DNA from: Sinorhizobium numidicum
GTDB lineage: Bacteria > Pseudomonadota > Alphaproteobacteria > Rhizobiales > Rhizobiaceae
Direction of reading: 5' to 3'
NCBI RefSeq assembly: GCF_029892045.1
Contig: NZ_CP120368.1
Coordinates: forward strand, 1,052,001-1,116,000
Length of the DNA stretch: 64,000 nt
The notes beneath the pieces are model-generated. The model was given only the letters and a program-made list of their open reading frames with translations, was not told where the DNA came from and did no database searches. The position numbers and the translations under genes are program-made. The first letter of the stretch is position 1. Each line of letters opens with the position of its first letter. Below are positions 18,652 to 27,578 of the stretch, one piece after another.

Positions 18652-20865
18652 TCAATCGCTGGTGGCATTCGCTGTGAGCCGTTTGGCAGAACCTTCCTCC
18701 GGTGCTTCGAGCACGGCGACCTTTCCATTGCTCTTCCCCGGCGTTTTGAGGGTCGGTGCTTTTTCGAGTCTCTCGCCGATCGATTTCAACAGCCGGGTCA
18801 CTTCGGACGAGAGGGATCGTGGACGAACGAGCGGGGGGAAAGCGTTTTCGTCCGGCTTGGCATCCGCCACCGCGGCAGGTTTCTTCGGCGCGTCCGGAAG
18901 CGGCTCGATGCCGGGGATCGCACGGTGGTCGATTCCCTGTTCGGCATAATCCATCAGCCTCTTGAAGGTCATGGCCGGCAGCGAACCGCCGGTCATCTTG
19001 TCGGTCGACGTATAATCGTCATTGCCGAACCAGACGGCTGTCGTGTAGTCGCCCGTGAATCCGACGAACCATGCATCGCGATAGGCTTGCGTGGTGCCGG
19101 TCTTGCCCCCCGTGACGATGCCGTTGTCGAGAGCTGCTCGGCGCGCGGTTCCCATAACCGGGATCTGGGTAAGAATACGGTTCATCGAGGAGATTGCCTG
19201 CTCGCTCAGAACCCGCCGCGCTGGCGGCGCATCGCGACCGAAATCGTAGAGAATGTCGCCGTCATAGTTGAGGATCTGGCTGATACCGTGCCGTCGCGTT
19301 TGGAAGCCTCCGGCCGGAAAGACGGCATAGGCCGTCGCCTGGTCGAGCACGGTCACTTCCGAGGTGCCGAGCGGCATGGTCTTGTCGGTGCGGATGGGTG
19401 TTTCAATGCCCATCTTCTTTGCGGTTTGGGCAATGACTTCGGTGCCGAGCTTGTCCTTGGCGAGCCGGACCGGAATCGTATTGATCGATCTCGCCAGCGC
19501 CGTCATCAGGGTTACCCGGCCGGAATAGCTGCGGCCGTAATTCTGCGGCGACCAGCCGCGCCAGGTGATCGGGGCATCGACGACGACGGTCTCCGGCGTC
19601 ATGCCCTTTTCCATTGCCGCCGCATAGGTATAGACCTTGAAGGACGAGCCCGGCTGGCGAAGCGCGCGGGTGGCGCGATTGAACTGGCTCTCGCCATAGT
19701 CGCGGCCGCCGACCATGGCGCGCACGGCGCCGCCGTTTTCGATCATGACCAGGGCGCCCTGTTTAACCTTGTAGCTCTCGCCATATTGCCGGAGGCTCGA
19801 TTCCACCGATTCCTCGGCTGCCTGCTGCAGCCCCATGTCGATCGTCGTGCGCACGATCAGCGAATGCTGGGCAAAGGACGCGGCGATGCGTTGGACCTCC
19901 TCGAAGGCCCAGTCCAAGAAAAAGTCCGGCGCCTTGACCTGGGCGCGGTCGATCACGGTCGCGGGATTGAGACGGGCGGCAATCACCTGGCCTTCGGTCA
20001 TCAATCCGCCTTGGACAAGATTGGACAGAACCTCGTTGGCGCGACCGCGCGCAGCCGGCAGGTTGACATGGGGCGCGTAACGCGCCGGAGCCTTGAAGAG
20101 CCCGGCCAACAGGGCGGACTCGGCAAGGTTGACGTCGGTGATCGCCTTGCCGAAATAGAACTGAGCCGCCGCCGCCGCTCCGAAGGTGCCGCCGCCCATA
20201 TAGGCGCGATCGAGATAGAGGCGGAGGATTTCTTTCTTCGAGAGGTTGGATTCGAGCCAGACGGCGAGGAAGGCTTCCTTGATCTTGCGCTCGATCGTTC
20301 GTTCGTTCGACAGGAACAGGTTCTTCGCGAGCTGCTGAGTAAGTGTGGACCCGCCCTGGACGACGCCGCCCGCGCGGGCATTCTCGGTCATGGCGCGCAT
20401 CAGGCCGAGGAAATCGATGCCCCAATGATCGAAGAAACGGCGGTCCTCCGTGGCGAGAACTGCCTTGATGAGATGATCCGGCAGTTCGTCGATCGGAACG
20501 GAATCCTCATGGATGATGCCGCGATGGCCGATCTCGTTGCCGTAGCGGTCAAGGAAGGTGACGGCGAAGTCGCTTTGCGCCCGCCAGTTGCCCTTGGTCT
20601 CCTCGAAGGCTGGCAGCGCCAGCGCCAGCATCAGCACCGCGCCCGCCGTCCCCCAGGTCATGCCTTCGCCGAGAATTTCGAAAAAGGCTCTTTTCCAGCC
20701 GCGCACACGAAAGCGGCGAAAGAAAATGGTGGTGTCTTCCCACCATTCCGCCAGCCGAAAACCTGCGTTCCACACCGTCGAGTCGATCCAGGAATCGATT
20801 CGAAGAAAGATGTGTCGCCTCTTCGGCTGATTGTCCTCTTTCCTCGGTTCCTGCACGGCTTTCAT
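18652..20865 (-). CDS. Penicillin-binding protein 1A family (bifunctional)
   Basis: A 737-residue class A penicillin-binding protein that polymerises and cross-links peptidoglycan. A membrane anchor near residue 75 follows a cytoplasmic N-terminus. The GT51 domain shows EDRRFFDHWGID (catalytic glutamate) and QGGSTLTQQLAKNLFL; the transpeptidase domain shows SxxK in PGSSFKVYTY, SIN in ARSINTIP and the KTGTT box. The last 70 residues are a low-complexity charged tail. Confidence 0.93.
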   Translation of the reverse strand: MKAVQEPRKEDNQPKRRHIFLRIDSWIDSTVWNAGFRLAEWWEDTTIFFRRFRVRGWKRAFFEILGEGMTWGTAGAVLMLALALPAFEETKGNWRAQSDFAVTFLDRYGNEIGHRGIIHEDSVPIDELPDHLIKAVLATEDRRFFDHWGIDFLGLMRAMTENARAGGVVQGGSTLTQQLAKNLFLSNERTIERKIKEAFLAVWLESNLSKKEILRLYLDRAYMGGGTFGAAAAAQFYFGKAITDVNLAESALLAGLFKAPARYAPHVNLPAARGRANEVLSNLVQGGLMTEGQVIAARLNPATVIDRAQVKAPDFFLDWAFEEVQRIAASFAQHSLIVRTTIDMGLQQAAEESVESSLRQYGESYKVKQGALVMIENGGAVRAMVGGRDYGESQFNRATRALRQPGSSFKVYTYAAAMEKGMTPETVVVDAPITWRGWSPQNYGRSYSGRVTLMTALARSINTIPVRLAKDKLGTEVIAQTAKKMGIETPIRTDKTMPLGTSEVTVLDQATAYAVFPAGGFQTRRHGISQILNYDGDILYDFGRDAPPARRVLSEQAISSMNRILTQIPVMGTARRAALDNGIVTGGKTGTTQAYRDAWFVGFTGDYTTAVWFGNDDYTSTDKMTGGSLPAMTFKRLMDYAEQGIDHRAIPGIEPLPDAPKKPAAVADAKPDENAFPPLVRPRSLSSEVTRLLKSIGERLEKAPTLKTPGKSNGKVAVLEAPEEGSAKRLTANATSD

Positions 20866-21009
20866 GTCCCGAAGGTTTCCTTGCGCTACGACGATATTTG
20901 CACGGCGCGAAATTCCAATCTACTTGCATATCGCGCCGTCGGCCTTAAAAAACCGGCAATTTTCTGCGAAGTTTCCATGTTGGCGTGGAAGTGACGAAAG
21001 TGTGATGAA

Positions 21010-21477
21010 ATGGGCGAAATGCCGTTCTGGAAGACGAAGAGTCTTGACGAAATGTCCAACGCCGAATGGGAAAGCCTCTGCGACGGCTGCGGGCTCTGTT
21101 GTCTGAACAAGCTGGAGGATTGGGATACAGGCGAGATCGCCTGGACTTCGATCCGGTGCACGCTGCTCGATGGAGAGAGCTGTCGCTGCAAGGACTACGA
21201 CAATCGGCAGGCAACGGTGCCCGACTGCATTCAGTTGACGCCTGAGGTGGTGCACGAGATCACTTGGCTGCCGCCGACCTGCGCCTACCGCCTGATCGGC
21301 GAGGGGAGGGATCTTTATTGGTGGCACCCGCTCGTTTCGGGGGATCCGGAAACCGTGCACGCGGCGGGGATCTCCGTGCGCGGCCGCACAGTGGCCGAGG
21401 ACGGCGTCGATATCGAAGACTACGAGGATTATTTGGTCACGTGGCCCTTGGAAGTCGTAACGGAGCCGGTCAAGTAG
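21010..21477 (+). CDS. UPF0260 (YcgN-like) protein
   Basis: A 155-residue cysteine-rich protein of the YcgN/UPF0260 family, with [36 protein letters not shown] and [10 protein letters not shown]. The cysteine arrangement (CxxCxxCC and later cysteines) suggests metal or Fe-S binding; the cellular role is unknown. ATG 21010 is used; ATG 21019 is an in-frame alternative. Confidence 0.88.
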   Translation: MGEMPFWKTKSLDEMSNAEWESLCDGCGLCCLNKLEDWDTGEIAWTSIRCTLLDGESCRCKDYDNRQATVPDCIQLTPEVVHEITWLPPTCAYRLIGEGRDLYWWHPLVSGDPETVHAAGISVRGRTVAEDGVDIEDYEDYLVTWPLEVVTEPVK

Positions 21478-21495
21478 CCGGGCGAGTCTTCGCCG

Positions 21496-21831
21496 TCAAT
21501 GACGACCGTTCTTCTTGACCAGGCTCTTCGGTGCGACGTTGCGCCAGGCGGTTTCCATGGTTTGGCGGACGAGCTCTTCATCGGCGTCGACGAAGTAGAA
21601 CGAGGTCCAGCCCCGCGCGCCCCAGCCGCCGGGAACGGCCGCGCAGACGCCTGGCTCCATTTCAAGCAACATGCGCTGCTGGTCGGGCGTGAACTTGAAG
21701 ACTGCGCGGCCAGCCTCGGGGAGCGACATGAAAATGCGCTTGCCCACGCGGAAATCGCGTGTTCCGAAATGGGCATTTTCCTGAGTTCCCGGGAGGCTCA
21801 GTGCCAGTTTTTCAAGCTCTTCTGTCAGCAT
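21496..21831 (-). CDS. MmcQ/YjbR family DNA-binding-like protein
   Basis: A 111-residue protein with the CyaY-like fold of the MmcQ/YjbR family: ALSLPGTQENAHFG at the start, FRVGKRIFMSL, and GWGARGWTSFYFVD with VRQTMETAWRNVAPKSL at the end. Often annotated as DNA-binding on structural grounds only. Convergent with the UPF0260 gene, 19 bases apart. Confidence 0.87.
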   Translation of the reverse strand: MLTEELEKLALSLPGTQENAHFGTRDFRVGKRIFMSLPEAGRAVFKFTPDQQRMLLEMEPGVCAAVPGGWGARGWTSFYFVDADEELVRQTMETAWRNVAPKSLVKKNGRH

Positions 21832-21928
21832 GAAAAAAGAGTAGCACGGAATTGCTGTTTGGCAAAAAGCCCGCGGCTCCTCGATTTAGAAGCGGCTGGG
21901 ATTCGCATATCCGTCGTCGATTCTTGCG

Positions 21929-21959
21929 GCCTGCCGAACGGCCGAACCGTTCGGCAGGC
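21929..21959 (-). terminator. Strong hairpin after the 47-aa gene
   Basis: Perfect 12-bp stem GCCTGCCGAACG / CGTTCGGCAGGC with a seven-base loop, starting 12 bases past the stop of the small leftward gene. No T-run follows on either strand, so it may act as a weak terminator or an mRNA-stabilising structure. Confidence 0.5.
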
Positions 21960-21971
21960 GCTGCCGGCAAG

Positions 21972-22115
21972 TCACTCTGCAGGCGGAACGGGCTTCTGCG
22001 CAGCTTCGCCAGCCGTGCGCATCTCCCGCCACTCGTTCTCAAAACGATCGAGAAGCGGCTGCGGAACTCTGGATTGCGGTGGCGATGCGGGCTGTTTGTT
22101 CGCGCGTGTCTGCAT
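21972..22115 (-). CDS. Small hypothetical protein (47 aa)
   Basis: A short hydrophilic protein (MQTRANKQPASPPQSRVPQP, then LLDRFENEWREMRTAGE) beginning at an ATG with a textbook AGGAGG five bases upstream. Proline-rich first half, helical second half. An upstream ATG at 22160 lacks a ribosome site. I do not recognise a family. Confidence 0.5.
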   Translation of the reverse strand: MQTRANKQPASPPQSRVPQPLLDRFENEWREMRTAGEAAQKPVPPAE

Positions 22116-22671
22116 CCGATCCTCCTGAATGTGCCGTTTAGGATGGCGGGACCTTTCCACATCATAAAGGCTTTGTAAATCAGCGGGTTAGCGACTTAAA
22201 CGATTGAAAAAACTTAAATCGATTAATCTGCGACCGCTCCACAATATAATCGGAAGCGCACTTCGAAGTTTCGGACTCAACGGCGGAGGAACTGGATTCA
22301 ATTGCTGAGAAAGACCACCTAAGCGACTCAAAAGAATCGCTAACCTTCAGCAGTTAACGCAGCGGGCAAGCGGCGAAGCCAGAAGCGCGCGACCACGAGC
22401 CCTCCGGAAGATTGTGATCGCAAGGGTCTTTAACACGAACAGCTCACGGGTTTCAGCTTTGGCGCAGTCCGGGCCGCTCGATTGGGACTGGCCTCGATCT
22501 AGAGTTTCCTCGCGGCGGAAGCCATTGCAATCTGTGGTCGCTTTTCCTTTGTAGATGTCGTTCCATCGGACGGGGCCCTTCACTTGGCTCAAGGGCCGAC
22601 ATTCATTTGCCATTCAGCCTGCATCGTTTAATGATTTTGCCGATGATGCTTCCCAAGTCGAAAGTGCGTTC
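22116..22671. other. Intergenic region upstream of feuN
   Basis: About 550 bases with no gene I trust; an 88-codon leftward frame at 22347-22613 has no ribosome site or family signal. There is an A/T-rich stretch with repeated cttaaa(t)cgatt at 22195-22225 and a 7-bp stem ggccctt / aagggcc near 22575-22600. It should hold the feuNPQ promoter. Confidence 0.45.
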
Positions 22672-22923
22672 ATGTCTTCACCAGTGATCATAGCCGCGCT
22701 TGCTGCAGGCCTCGCGGGCTTCTCTCCGCCCGCCGACAAGATGCCTTCGGTTGTTATCCGCGTGGCTGGCGATTGCAGCGCCGCCGCCGCGCAGGTAGTG
22801 GCTGAGACGGGTGGAGAGCTGCTCTCCGCGCAGCCGACATCGGATGGCAAGTGCGTGGTGACCGTGCTAATCCCTGGCAATGGAGGGCGGCCGAAGAAGG
22901 TGACGGTGAAGGTGCCGATGTAA
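22672..22923 (+). CDS. feuN: FeuN-like periplasmic regulator of FeuPQ
   Basis: An 83-residue small exported protein (hydrophobic residues 3-17, then a mature part with two cysteines in GDCSAAAAQVV and GKCVVTVLIPG), directly upstream of feuP. Its position and size fit FeuN, described in S. meliloti as a small periplasmic inhibitor of FeuQ signalling. The frame is open to 22555, but the signal peptide begins at 22672. No strong ribosome site is visible. Confidence 0.75.
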   Translation: MSSPVIIAALAAGLAGFSPPADKMPSVVIRVAGDCSAAAAQVVAETGGELLSAQPTSDGKCVVTVLIPGNGGRPKKVTVKVPM

Positions 22924-22966
22924 CTTTCTGCACCCTGGCCCGTCAGCAAAGGGAAGTAAACGAGAC

Positions 22967-23638
22967 ATGCGCATTCTGATAGTCGAGGACGACGTCAACC
23001 TGAACAGGCAATTAGCCGAGGCGCTGAAGGACGCCGGCTACGTCGTCGACCAGGCCTTCGACGGCGAGGAGGGCCATTATCTCGGCGATGCAGAGCCCTA
23101 CGACGCGGTGATCCTAGATATCGGTCTTCCCGAAATGGACGGCATTACGGTGCTCGAAAAATGGCGCGGTGGCGGCAAGACCATGCCGGTGCTGATCCTG
23201 ACGGCGCGAGACCGCTGGAGCGACAAGGTGGCGGGCATCGACGCCGGCGCCGACGATTATGTTGCGAAGCCGTTCCATGTCGAGGAGGTGCTTGCCCGCA
23301 TCCGGGCGCTGATCCGCCGGGCAGCCGGCCATGCGAGCTCCGAGATCGTCTGCGGGCCGGTGCGCCTCGACACCAAGGGTTCCAAAGCAACCGTTGGCGG
23401 GATACCGCTCAAGCTCACCTCGCACGAATTCCGCCTGCTTTCCTATCTCATGCATCACATGGGACAGGTCGTTTCGCGCACAGAGCTGGTCGAGCATATG
23501 TACGACCAGGATTTCGACAGAGACTCCAATACGATAGAAGTGTTTATCGGCCGTCTGCGCAAGAAGATCGGCAACGATCTGATCGAGACGGTCCGAGGAC
23601 TTGGATATCGTATGCAAGCGCCCGGCAATGGTCATTAG
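22967..23638 (+). CDS. feuP: Response regulator FeuP (OmpR/PhoB type)
   Basis: A 223-residue response regulator: receiver domain with acidic pocket EDD (residues 7-9), phospho-acceptor aspartate in AVILDIGLPEMDG (about 51), and lysine in DYVAKPFH; then a winged-helix DNA-binding domain (LKLTSHEFRLLSYLMHHMGQ, TIEVFIGRLRKKI). PhoP-like. In S. meliloti FeuP with FeuQ is needed for cyclic glucan export and symbiosis. Confidence 0.92.
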   Translation: MRILIVEDDVNLNRQLAEALKDAGYVVDQAFDGEEGHYLGDAEPYDAVILDIGLPEMDGITVLEKWRGGGKTMPVLILTARDRWSDKVAGIDAGADDYVAKPFHVEEVLARIRALIRRAAGHASSEIVCGPVRLDTKGSKATVGGIPLKLTSHEFRLLSYLMHHMGQVVSRTELVEHMYDQDFDRDSNTIEVFIGRLRKKIGNDLIETVRGLGYRMQAPGNGH

Positions 23639-25013
23639 ATCCCTAACTGCTCGCGTTCTCGCGGTTTCGACCGTTTGGGCCGTCGTTGCCCTTGTGGTGA
23701 TCGGAGTTGTTATTTCTGCACTCTACAGGCAGGGATCGGAACGCGGCTTCCAGGATCTGCTGCGTGCGCAACTCTATAACGTCATCAACTCGATTTCGGT
23801 CGACGACAAGGCCGCACTATCCGGCAGTCCTCAACTCGGTGACCTGCGCTTTTCCCAGCCGCAGACCGGCTGGTATTGGATCGTCGAGCCGATCGGTGAA
23901 TTCGACACACCGCCGCTGCTGTCGACATCGTTGGGCACCTCGAAGCTGCCGATCGCCAGCGTGGACGAGGTTCCCTTCGACATTCGCTACGAGCGCTTTT
24001 ATACGACCAAGGATCCATTCGGGAACGAAGTCGAAGTGGCGGAAACCGAGGTCGTCCTTGACATTCAAGGCCATGCCGCCCGCTTCCGTGTCGCGGGTAA
24101 CCGAGACGTGCTGGAGGCGGACATCGATCGCTTCACCCGCAATCTTACGATTGCGCTCTCGATCTTCGGCCTTGGCGGTCTTGGCGTAAACGCGCTGACC
24201 ATTCTCTTTGGTCTGAAGCCGCTCGATCAGGTGCGGCGGTCGCTCGAAAAAATCCGTGCGGGTGAGAGCGAACGCCTGGACGGTGCTTTTCCGCGCGAAA
24301 TTCAACCTCTCGCCAATGAGGTGAACGCGCTGATCGACAGCAACCGTCGTATCGTCGAACGCGCGCGCATGCAGGTCGGCAATCTCGCTCACTCTCTGAA
24401 GACGCCGATCGCCGTTCTGCTCAACGAGGCGCGCGTGTTGGAGGTGCCGCACGGCGAATTGATCAGGACGCAGGCGGATGCGATGCAGACCCAGGTTCAG
24501 TCCTATCTCAGCCGGGCCAGGATTGCGGCGCAACGCGGATCCGTGCTGGCGAGAACCGAGGCGCAACCCGCGTTGGAGCGGATCATCCGAGTGATGCGGC
24601 GGCTCAACCCCGAAAAGCAGTTCAGCCTGTCGATCGATCCGCCTGGGCTGGTGCTTGCGATGGAGCAGCAGGATGTGGAGGAGACGGTCGGTAATCTGCT
24701 CGAAAATGCGGCGCGATATGCTCAAGACCATGTGTCGCTGACGGTCCAGCCGGCTGCGGAAGAGGCGCGCGGCAAGGAGCCCGGCCGGCAATGGATCGTG
24801 CTCGACATTGACGACGACGGCCCGGGGCTCGATCCCGACCAGATTGCTCTGGCGATGAAACGCGGCAGGAGGCTCGATGAAAGCAAGCCCGGAACGGGGC
24901 TCGGACTATCGATCGTGAGCGAGATCGTCGGCGAATATCAAGGCACGATAGAACTGTGTAAGCGCGAAGATGGCGGGCTCCGGGCCAAGCTCGTTTTGCC
25001 GGCTGCGGCCTAA
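23628..25013 (+). CDS. feuQ: Sensor histidine kinase FeuQ
   Basis: A 461-residue PhoQ-like kinase with two membrane segments (about 8-32 and 170-195) around a periplasmic sensor, HAMP region, H-box NLAHSLKTPIAVLLNEA, N-box NLLENAARYA and GTGLGLSIV. ATG 23628 overlaps the end of feuP by 11 bases. The periplasmic part is the likely target of the FeuN product. Confidence 0.92.
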   Translation: MVIRSLTARVLAVSTVWAVVALVVIGVVISALYRQGSERGFQDLLRAQLYNVINSISVDDKAALSGSPQLGDLRFSQPQTGWYWIVEPIGEFDTPPLLSTSLGTSKLPIASVDEVPFDIRYERFYTTKDPFGNEVEVAETEVVLDIQGHAARFRVAGNRDVLEADIDRFTRNLTIALSIFGLGGLGVNALTILFGLKPLDQVRRSLEKIRAGESERLDGAFPREIQPLANEVNALIDSNRRIVERARMQVGNLAHSLKTPIAVLLNEARVLEVPHGELIRTQADAMQTQVQSYLSRARIAAQRGSVLARTEAQPALERIIRVMRRLNPEKQFSLSIDPPGLVLAMEQQDVEETVGNLLENAARYAQDHVSLTVQPAAEEARGKEPGRQWIVLDIDDDGPGLDPDQIALAMKRGRRLDESKPGTGLGLSIVSEIVGEYQGTIELCKREDGGLRAKLVLPAAA

Positions 25014-25214
25014 CGCGGGATTGGGAAAACTGTGAGGCGGCGCAATCGTGATCCGGCAGTCACACCGCAATCGAAAATGCCGAAGCCGACACCGGGCGCG
25101 GTTGCCTCGATCGGCGGAGGGTGCAAAAAGAAAATCGAGAAGCGCCGCCAGTGCGATTGGAGTTCCAACGCGGGCGGTCGCCGGTCAATGGGGATTGAGT
25201 TGTCGCGTATCATG

Positions 25215-25679
25215 AGGAATCACGCAAAAAAGACACGGGCCTTCGTCTCGGGGAGCCGGATCGCTGTAATTGCATCGGCTGTCGTCCTTGCCGGCTGTGG
25301 CTCGACGTCGAGCGGCCAGCGTGGCGCCTCTCTCTCGAATCTCGGTGCGACCTCGACACCCGGGGCGTCGTCGACGACCTATATCGCCGCGCTGCAGGGC
25401 GGCGTCATTGCCCGCCTCGACGGAATTGATCTTAGCAAGTCGGACCGGCAGCGGGCGCTCGAAGCGGAGTATCGCGCGCTCGAGGCGGCTCCAGGCGGGC
25501 AGCCGGTTGTCTGGGAAGGGCGCAGCGTCAGCGGCTCGGTCGTTGCTGCGGCTCCTTATCAGGTCGGTTCTCAAAACTGCCGACAATACAGCCACACCGT
25601 CGTCGTTAAGGGGCAGCCGACCACGGCGCGTGGGGCAGCGTGCCGCAATAGCGATGGAAGCTGGACGCCGCTGACCTAG
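25215..25679 (+). CDS. Lipoprotein with surface-antigen-like domain
   Basis: About 154 residues with a lipobox VVLAGCGST (lipidated cysteine near residue 29), a Ser/Thr-rich linker, a stretch LDGIDLSKSDRQRALEAEYRALE typical of 17-kDa-antigen-like proteins, and a conserved end (SQNCRQYSHTVVVKG, RGAACRNSDGSWTPL). Probably outer-membrane anchored. Start uncertain: ATG 25188 and earlier starts are in frame, none with a clear ribosome site. Confidence 0.75.
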   Translation, partial: RNHAKKTRAFVSGSRIAVIASAVVLAGCGSTSSGQRGASLSNLGATSTPGASSTTYIAALQGGVIARLDGIDLSKSDRQRALEAEYRALEAAPGGQPVVWEGRSVSGSVVAAAPYQVGSQNCRQYSHTVVVKGQPTTARGAACRNSDGSWTPLT

Positions 25680-25680
25680 A

Positions 25681-25791
25681 TCACGATGATTTTAGGTCGG
25701 ATCGACCTAAAATCATGAACGTGATCGATTCTAATAAGTTAGCGCGGGATGCGGGCGGAAAACCGCGCACACTTTTCCTCATCCCGCGCTA
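25681..25791. repeat. Two-part palindromic intergenic element
   Basis: Part one (25686-25716) is a perfect 13-bp stem ATGATTTTAGGTC / GACCTAAAATCAT around GGATC. Part two (25740-25791) is a 12-bp stem TAGCGCGGGATG / CATCCCGCGCTA enclosing a smaller GCGG-AAAA-CCGC stem. The two are joined by gaacgtgatcgattctaataagt. I recognise this type from rhizobial genomes but cannot give a sure name. The rest of the 307-base gap to cycH shows no gene. Confidence 0.7.
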
Positions 25792-25986
25792 GGCCCAAGA
25801 ACCGTCCTGGGAGCGTCTTCGCGCTAGCTGGAAGATCGTTGCAACGCCTTGAATACTGTCGCTGTCAGGCTTCATCCATCCCGGTTCCTTGAGCGCAGCG
25901 GACAGCCTTGCGGCGAAACGCCTCAAATCTCCGTCATTTTCCGTTTTCGAGTTGGAATGGCGCGGACCTCATAGTATTTCCCATCC

Positions 25987-27129
25987 ATGTTGTTCTGGAT
26001 CCTCGTCGCCATTTTGACGGCGGCCGTTGCTGCCGTACTTATTCTGCCGCTGATGCGGGCGGCACCGCCGCTTCCGTCTCCCCACAGCCACGACGTTGAA
26101 GTCTATCGCGATCAGCTTGATGAGCTTACGCGAGATCGGGAGGCTGGCCTCATCGGCAACGAGGATGCGGAACTCGCGAGGGCCGAGATCGCTCGCCGGC
26201 TGCTGGCCGCGAACGCGGCCGATGCCGCCGCGGTGGAAAGGACTCCGAAGTACCTGCGTTCGAGCCGGCTGGCGCAGATGTTCGTTCTCCTCTGTCTTCC
26301 GGCTGTCGGGCTCTGTCTCTACCTGACGACCGGCAGTCCGGGGGTGCCGGCGCAGCCGCTGGCGGCACGGCTTGCCAATCCGGGCGATGACATCAACATT
26401 CTGATTGCCAAGGCCGAAAACCACCTGGCCGTCAACCCTGGAGACGGTGCCGGTTGGGATCTTCTGGCGCCGATCTACATGCGCAATGGCCGCGTGGAGG
26501 ACGCCGTCGCCGCCTATGATCGCGCGATCCGCCTGCTGGGGGCGGCTCCGGCGAGGCTAGGCGGCTATGCGGAAGCATTGATCGTGCAGTCCGGCGGTCT
26601 GGTGACGGCCGACGCGCAGGATGCATTGAGGAAGGCGCTTGCTCTCGATCCCAACGATCCGCGCTCCGAATTCTATCTTGCGCTCGGCCTGAAGCAGGAG
26701 GGCAAGCATGCCGATGCGCTTGCAGCTTTCCGCAAGCTCGCCGCTAACTCGCCCCCCGACGCACCCTGGTTGGCGCTGGTAAACCAGAATATTGCGGAAT
26801 TGTCCGCCGGGTCGCCGGGCGCTGGGGCTGCCCCCGGGGATCCCGCGCCGGGGGACGTGGCTGCCGCCGAGCAGATGAACGCCGGCGAACGACAGGCGAT
26901 GATCCGTGGCATGGTCGACAGTCTGGCCAGCCGGCTGAAGGGAGATCCTGCCAATTTCGAAGGCTGGATGCGCCTGATCCGTTCCCACGTTGTGCTCGAT
27001 CAAAGAGACAAGGCTCGAGAAGCGCTGCGCGACGGACTGAAGGCCTTTCCCGCGAACGGCGCTCAGGGCAGACAATTGCTGGCACTCGGTCGTGAGCTCG
27101 GGATTGACGCCGCCGGAGAAGGAAAATGA
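25987..27129 (+). CDS. cycH: Cytochrome c maturation protein CycH (CcmI)
   Basis: A 380-residue CcmI/CycH protein: membrane helix at residues 3-23, a leucine-zipper-like cytoplasmic segment ([21 protein letters not shown]), second helix near 96-115, then periplasmic TPR-type repeats that hold apocytochrome c for heme attachment. First gene of cycHJKL; its stop overlaps the next start as ATGA. Confidence 0.92.
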   Translation: MLFWILVAILTAAVAAVLILPLMRAAPPLPSPHSHDVEVYRDQLDELTRDREAGLIGNEDAELARAEIARRLLAANAADAAAVERTPKYLRSSRLAQMFVLLCLPAVGLCLYLTTGSPGVPAQPLAARLANPGDDINILIAKAENHLAVNPGDGAGWDLLAPIYMRNGRVEDAVAAYDRAIRLLGAAPARLGGYAEALIVQSGGLVTADAQDALRKALALDPNDPRSEFYLALGLKQEGKHADALAAFRKLAANSPPDAPWLALVNQNIAELSAGSPGAGAAPGDPAPGDVAAAEQMNAGERQAMIRGMVDSLASRLKGDPANFEGWMRLIRSHVVLDQRDKAREALRDGLKAFPANGAQGRQLLALGRELGIDAAGEGK

Positions 27130-27578
27130 CGCGTAAACAGAAACGGCTGGCAATTATCGGCGGCGGCGTCGGATTTCTGACGGCGGCGGTGCTGCTGGTG
27201 ATGTTCGCCTTCAGCCAGTCTGTCGCCTATTTCTATGTTCCCGGCGACCTTGCGAAGACTGATCTCGCCCCGGGGACGCGTATCCGTCTCGGCGGCCTGG
27301 TCGCCGCAGGCTCCGTCAAACGCGGCGAGGGCAAGACCGTTACCTTCGATGTGACCGATACGCTTGGAACGGTGCCCGTGACCTATACCGGCATCTTGCC
27401 CGACCTCTTCCGCGAGGGACAGGGCGTGGTGGCCGAGGGTGCGTTCGCCGGCGGCAGCCCCGTTTTCGTTGCGGATACGGTCCTTGCAAAGCATGATGAG
27501 ACCTATATGCCGAAGGATGTTGCAGACCGCCTGAAGGCGCAGGGCGTCACGCTCGGCGGGAAGGAAAATATCCAATGA
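27126..27578 (+). CDS. cycJ: Heme chaperone CycJ (CcmE)
   Basis: A 150-residue CcmE: N-terminal membrane anchor (residues 10-30), periplasmic OB fold, and the heme-binding histidine in [12 protein letters not shown] (about residue 123). It carries heme to the CcmF/CcmH lyase. Coupled at both ends by ATGA overlaps. Confidence 0.94.
   Translation: MTRKQKRLAIIGGGVGFLTAAVLLVMFAFSQSVAYFYVPGDLAKTDLAPGTRIRLGGLVAAGSVKRGEGKTVTFDVTDTLGTVPVTYTGILPDLFREGQGVVAEGAFAGGSPVFVADTVLAKHDETYMPKDVADRLKAQGVTLGGKENIQ

Noticed and set aside
18562..20994. 810-codon rightward open frame opposite PBP1A
   Set aside because: Antisense shadow of a clear class A penicillin-binding protein; arginine/glycine-rich composition typical of such shadows.
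22347..22613. 88-codon leftward frame in the feuN upstream gap
   Set aside because: No ribosome site, no recognisable domain, and a composition like random high-GC sequence.
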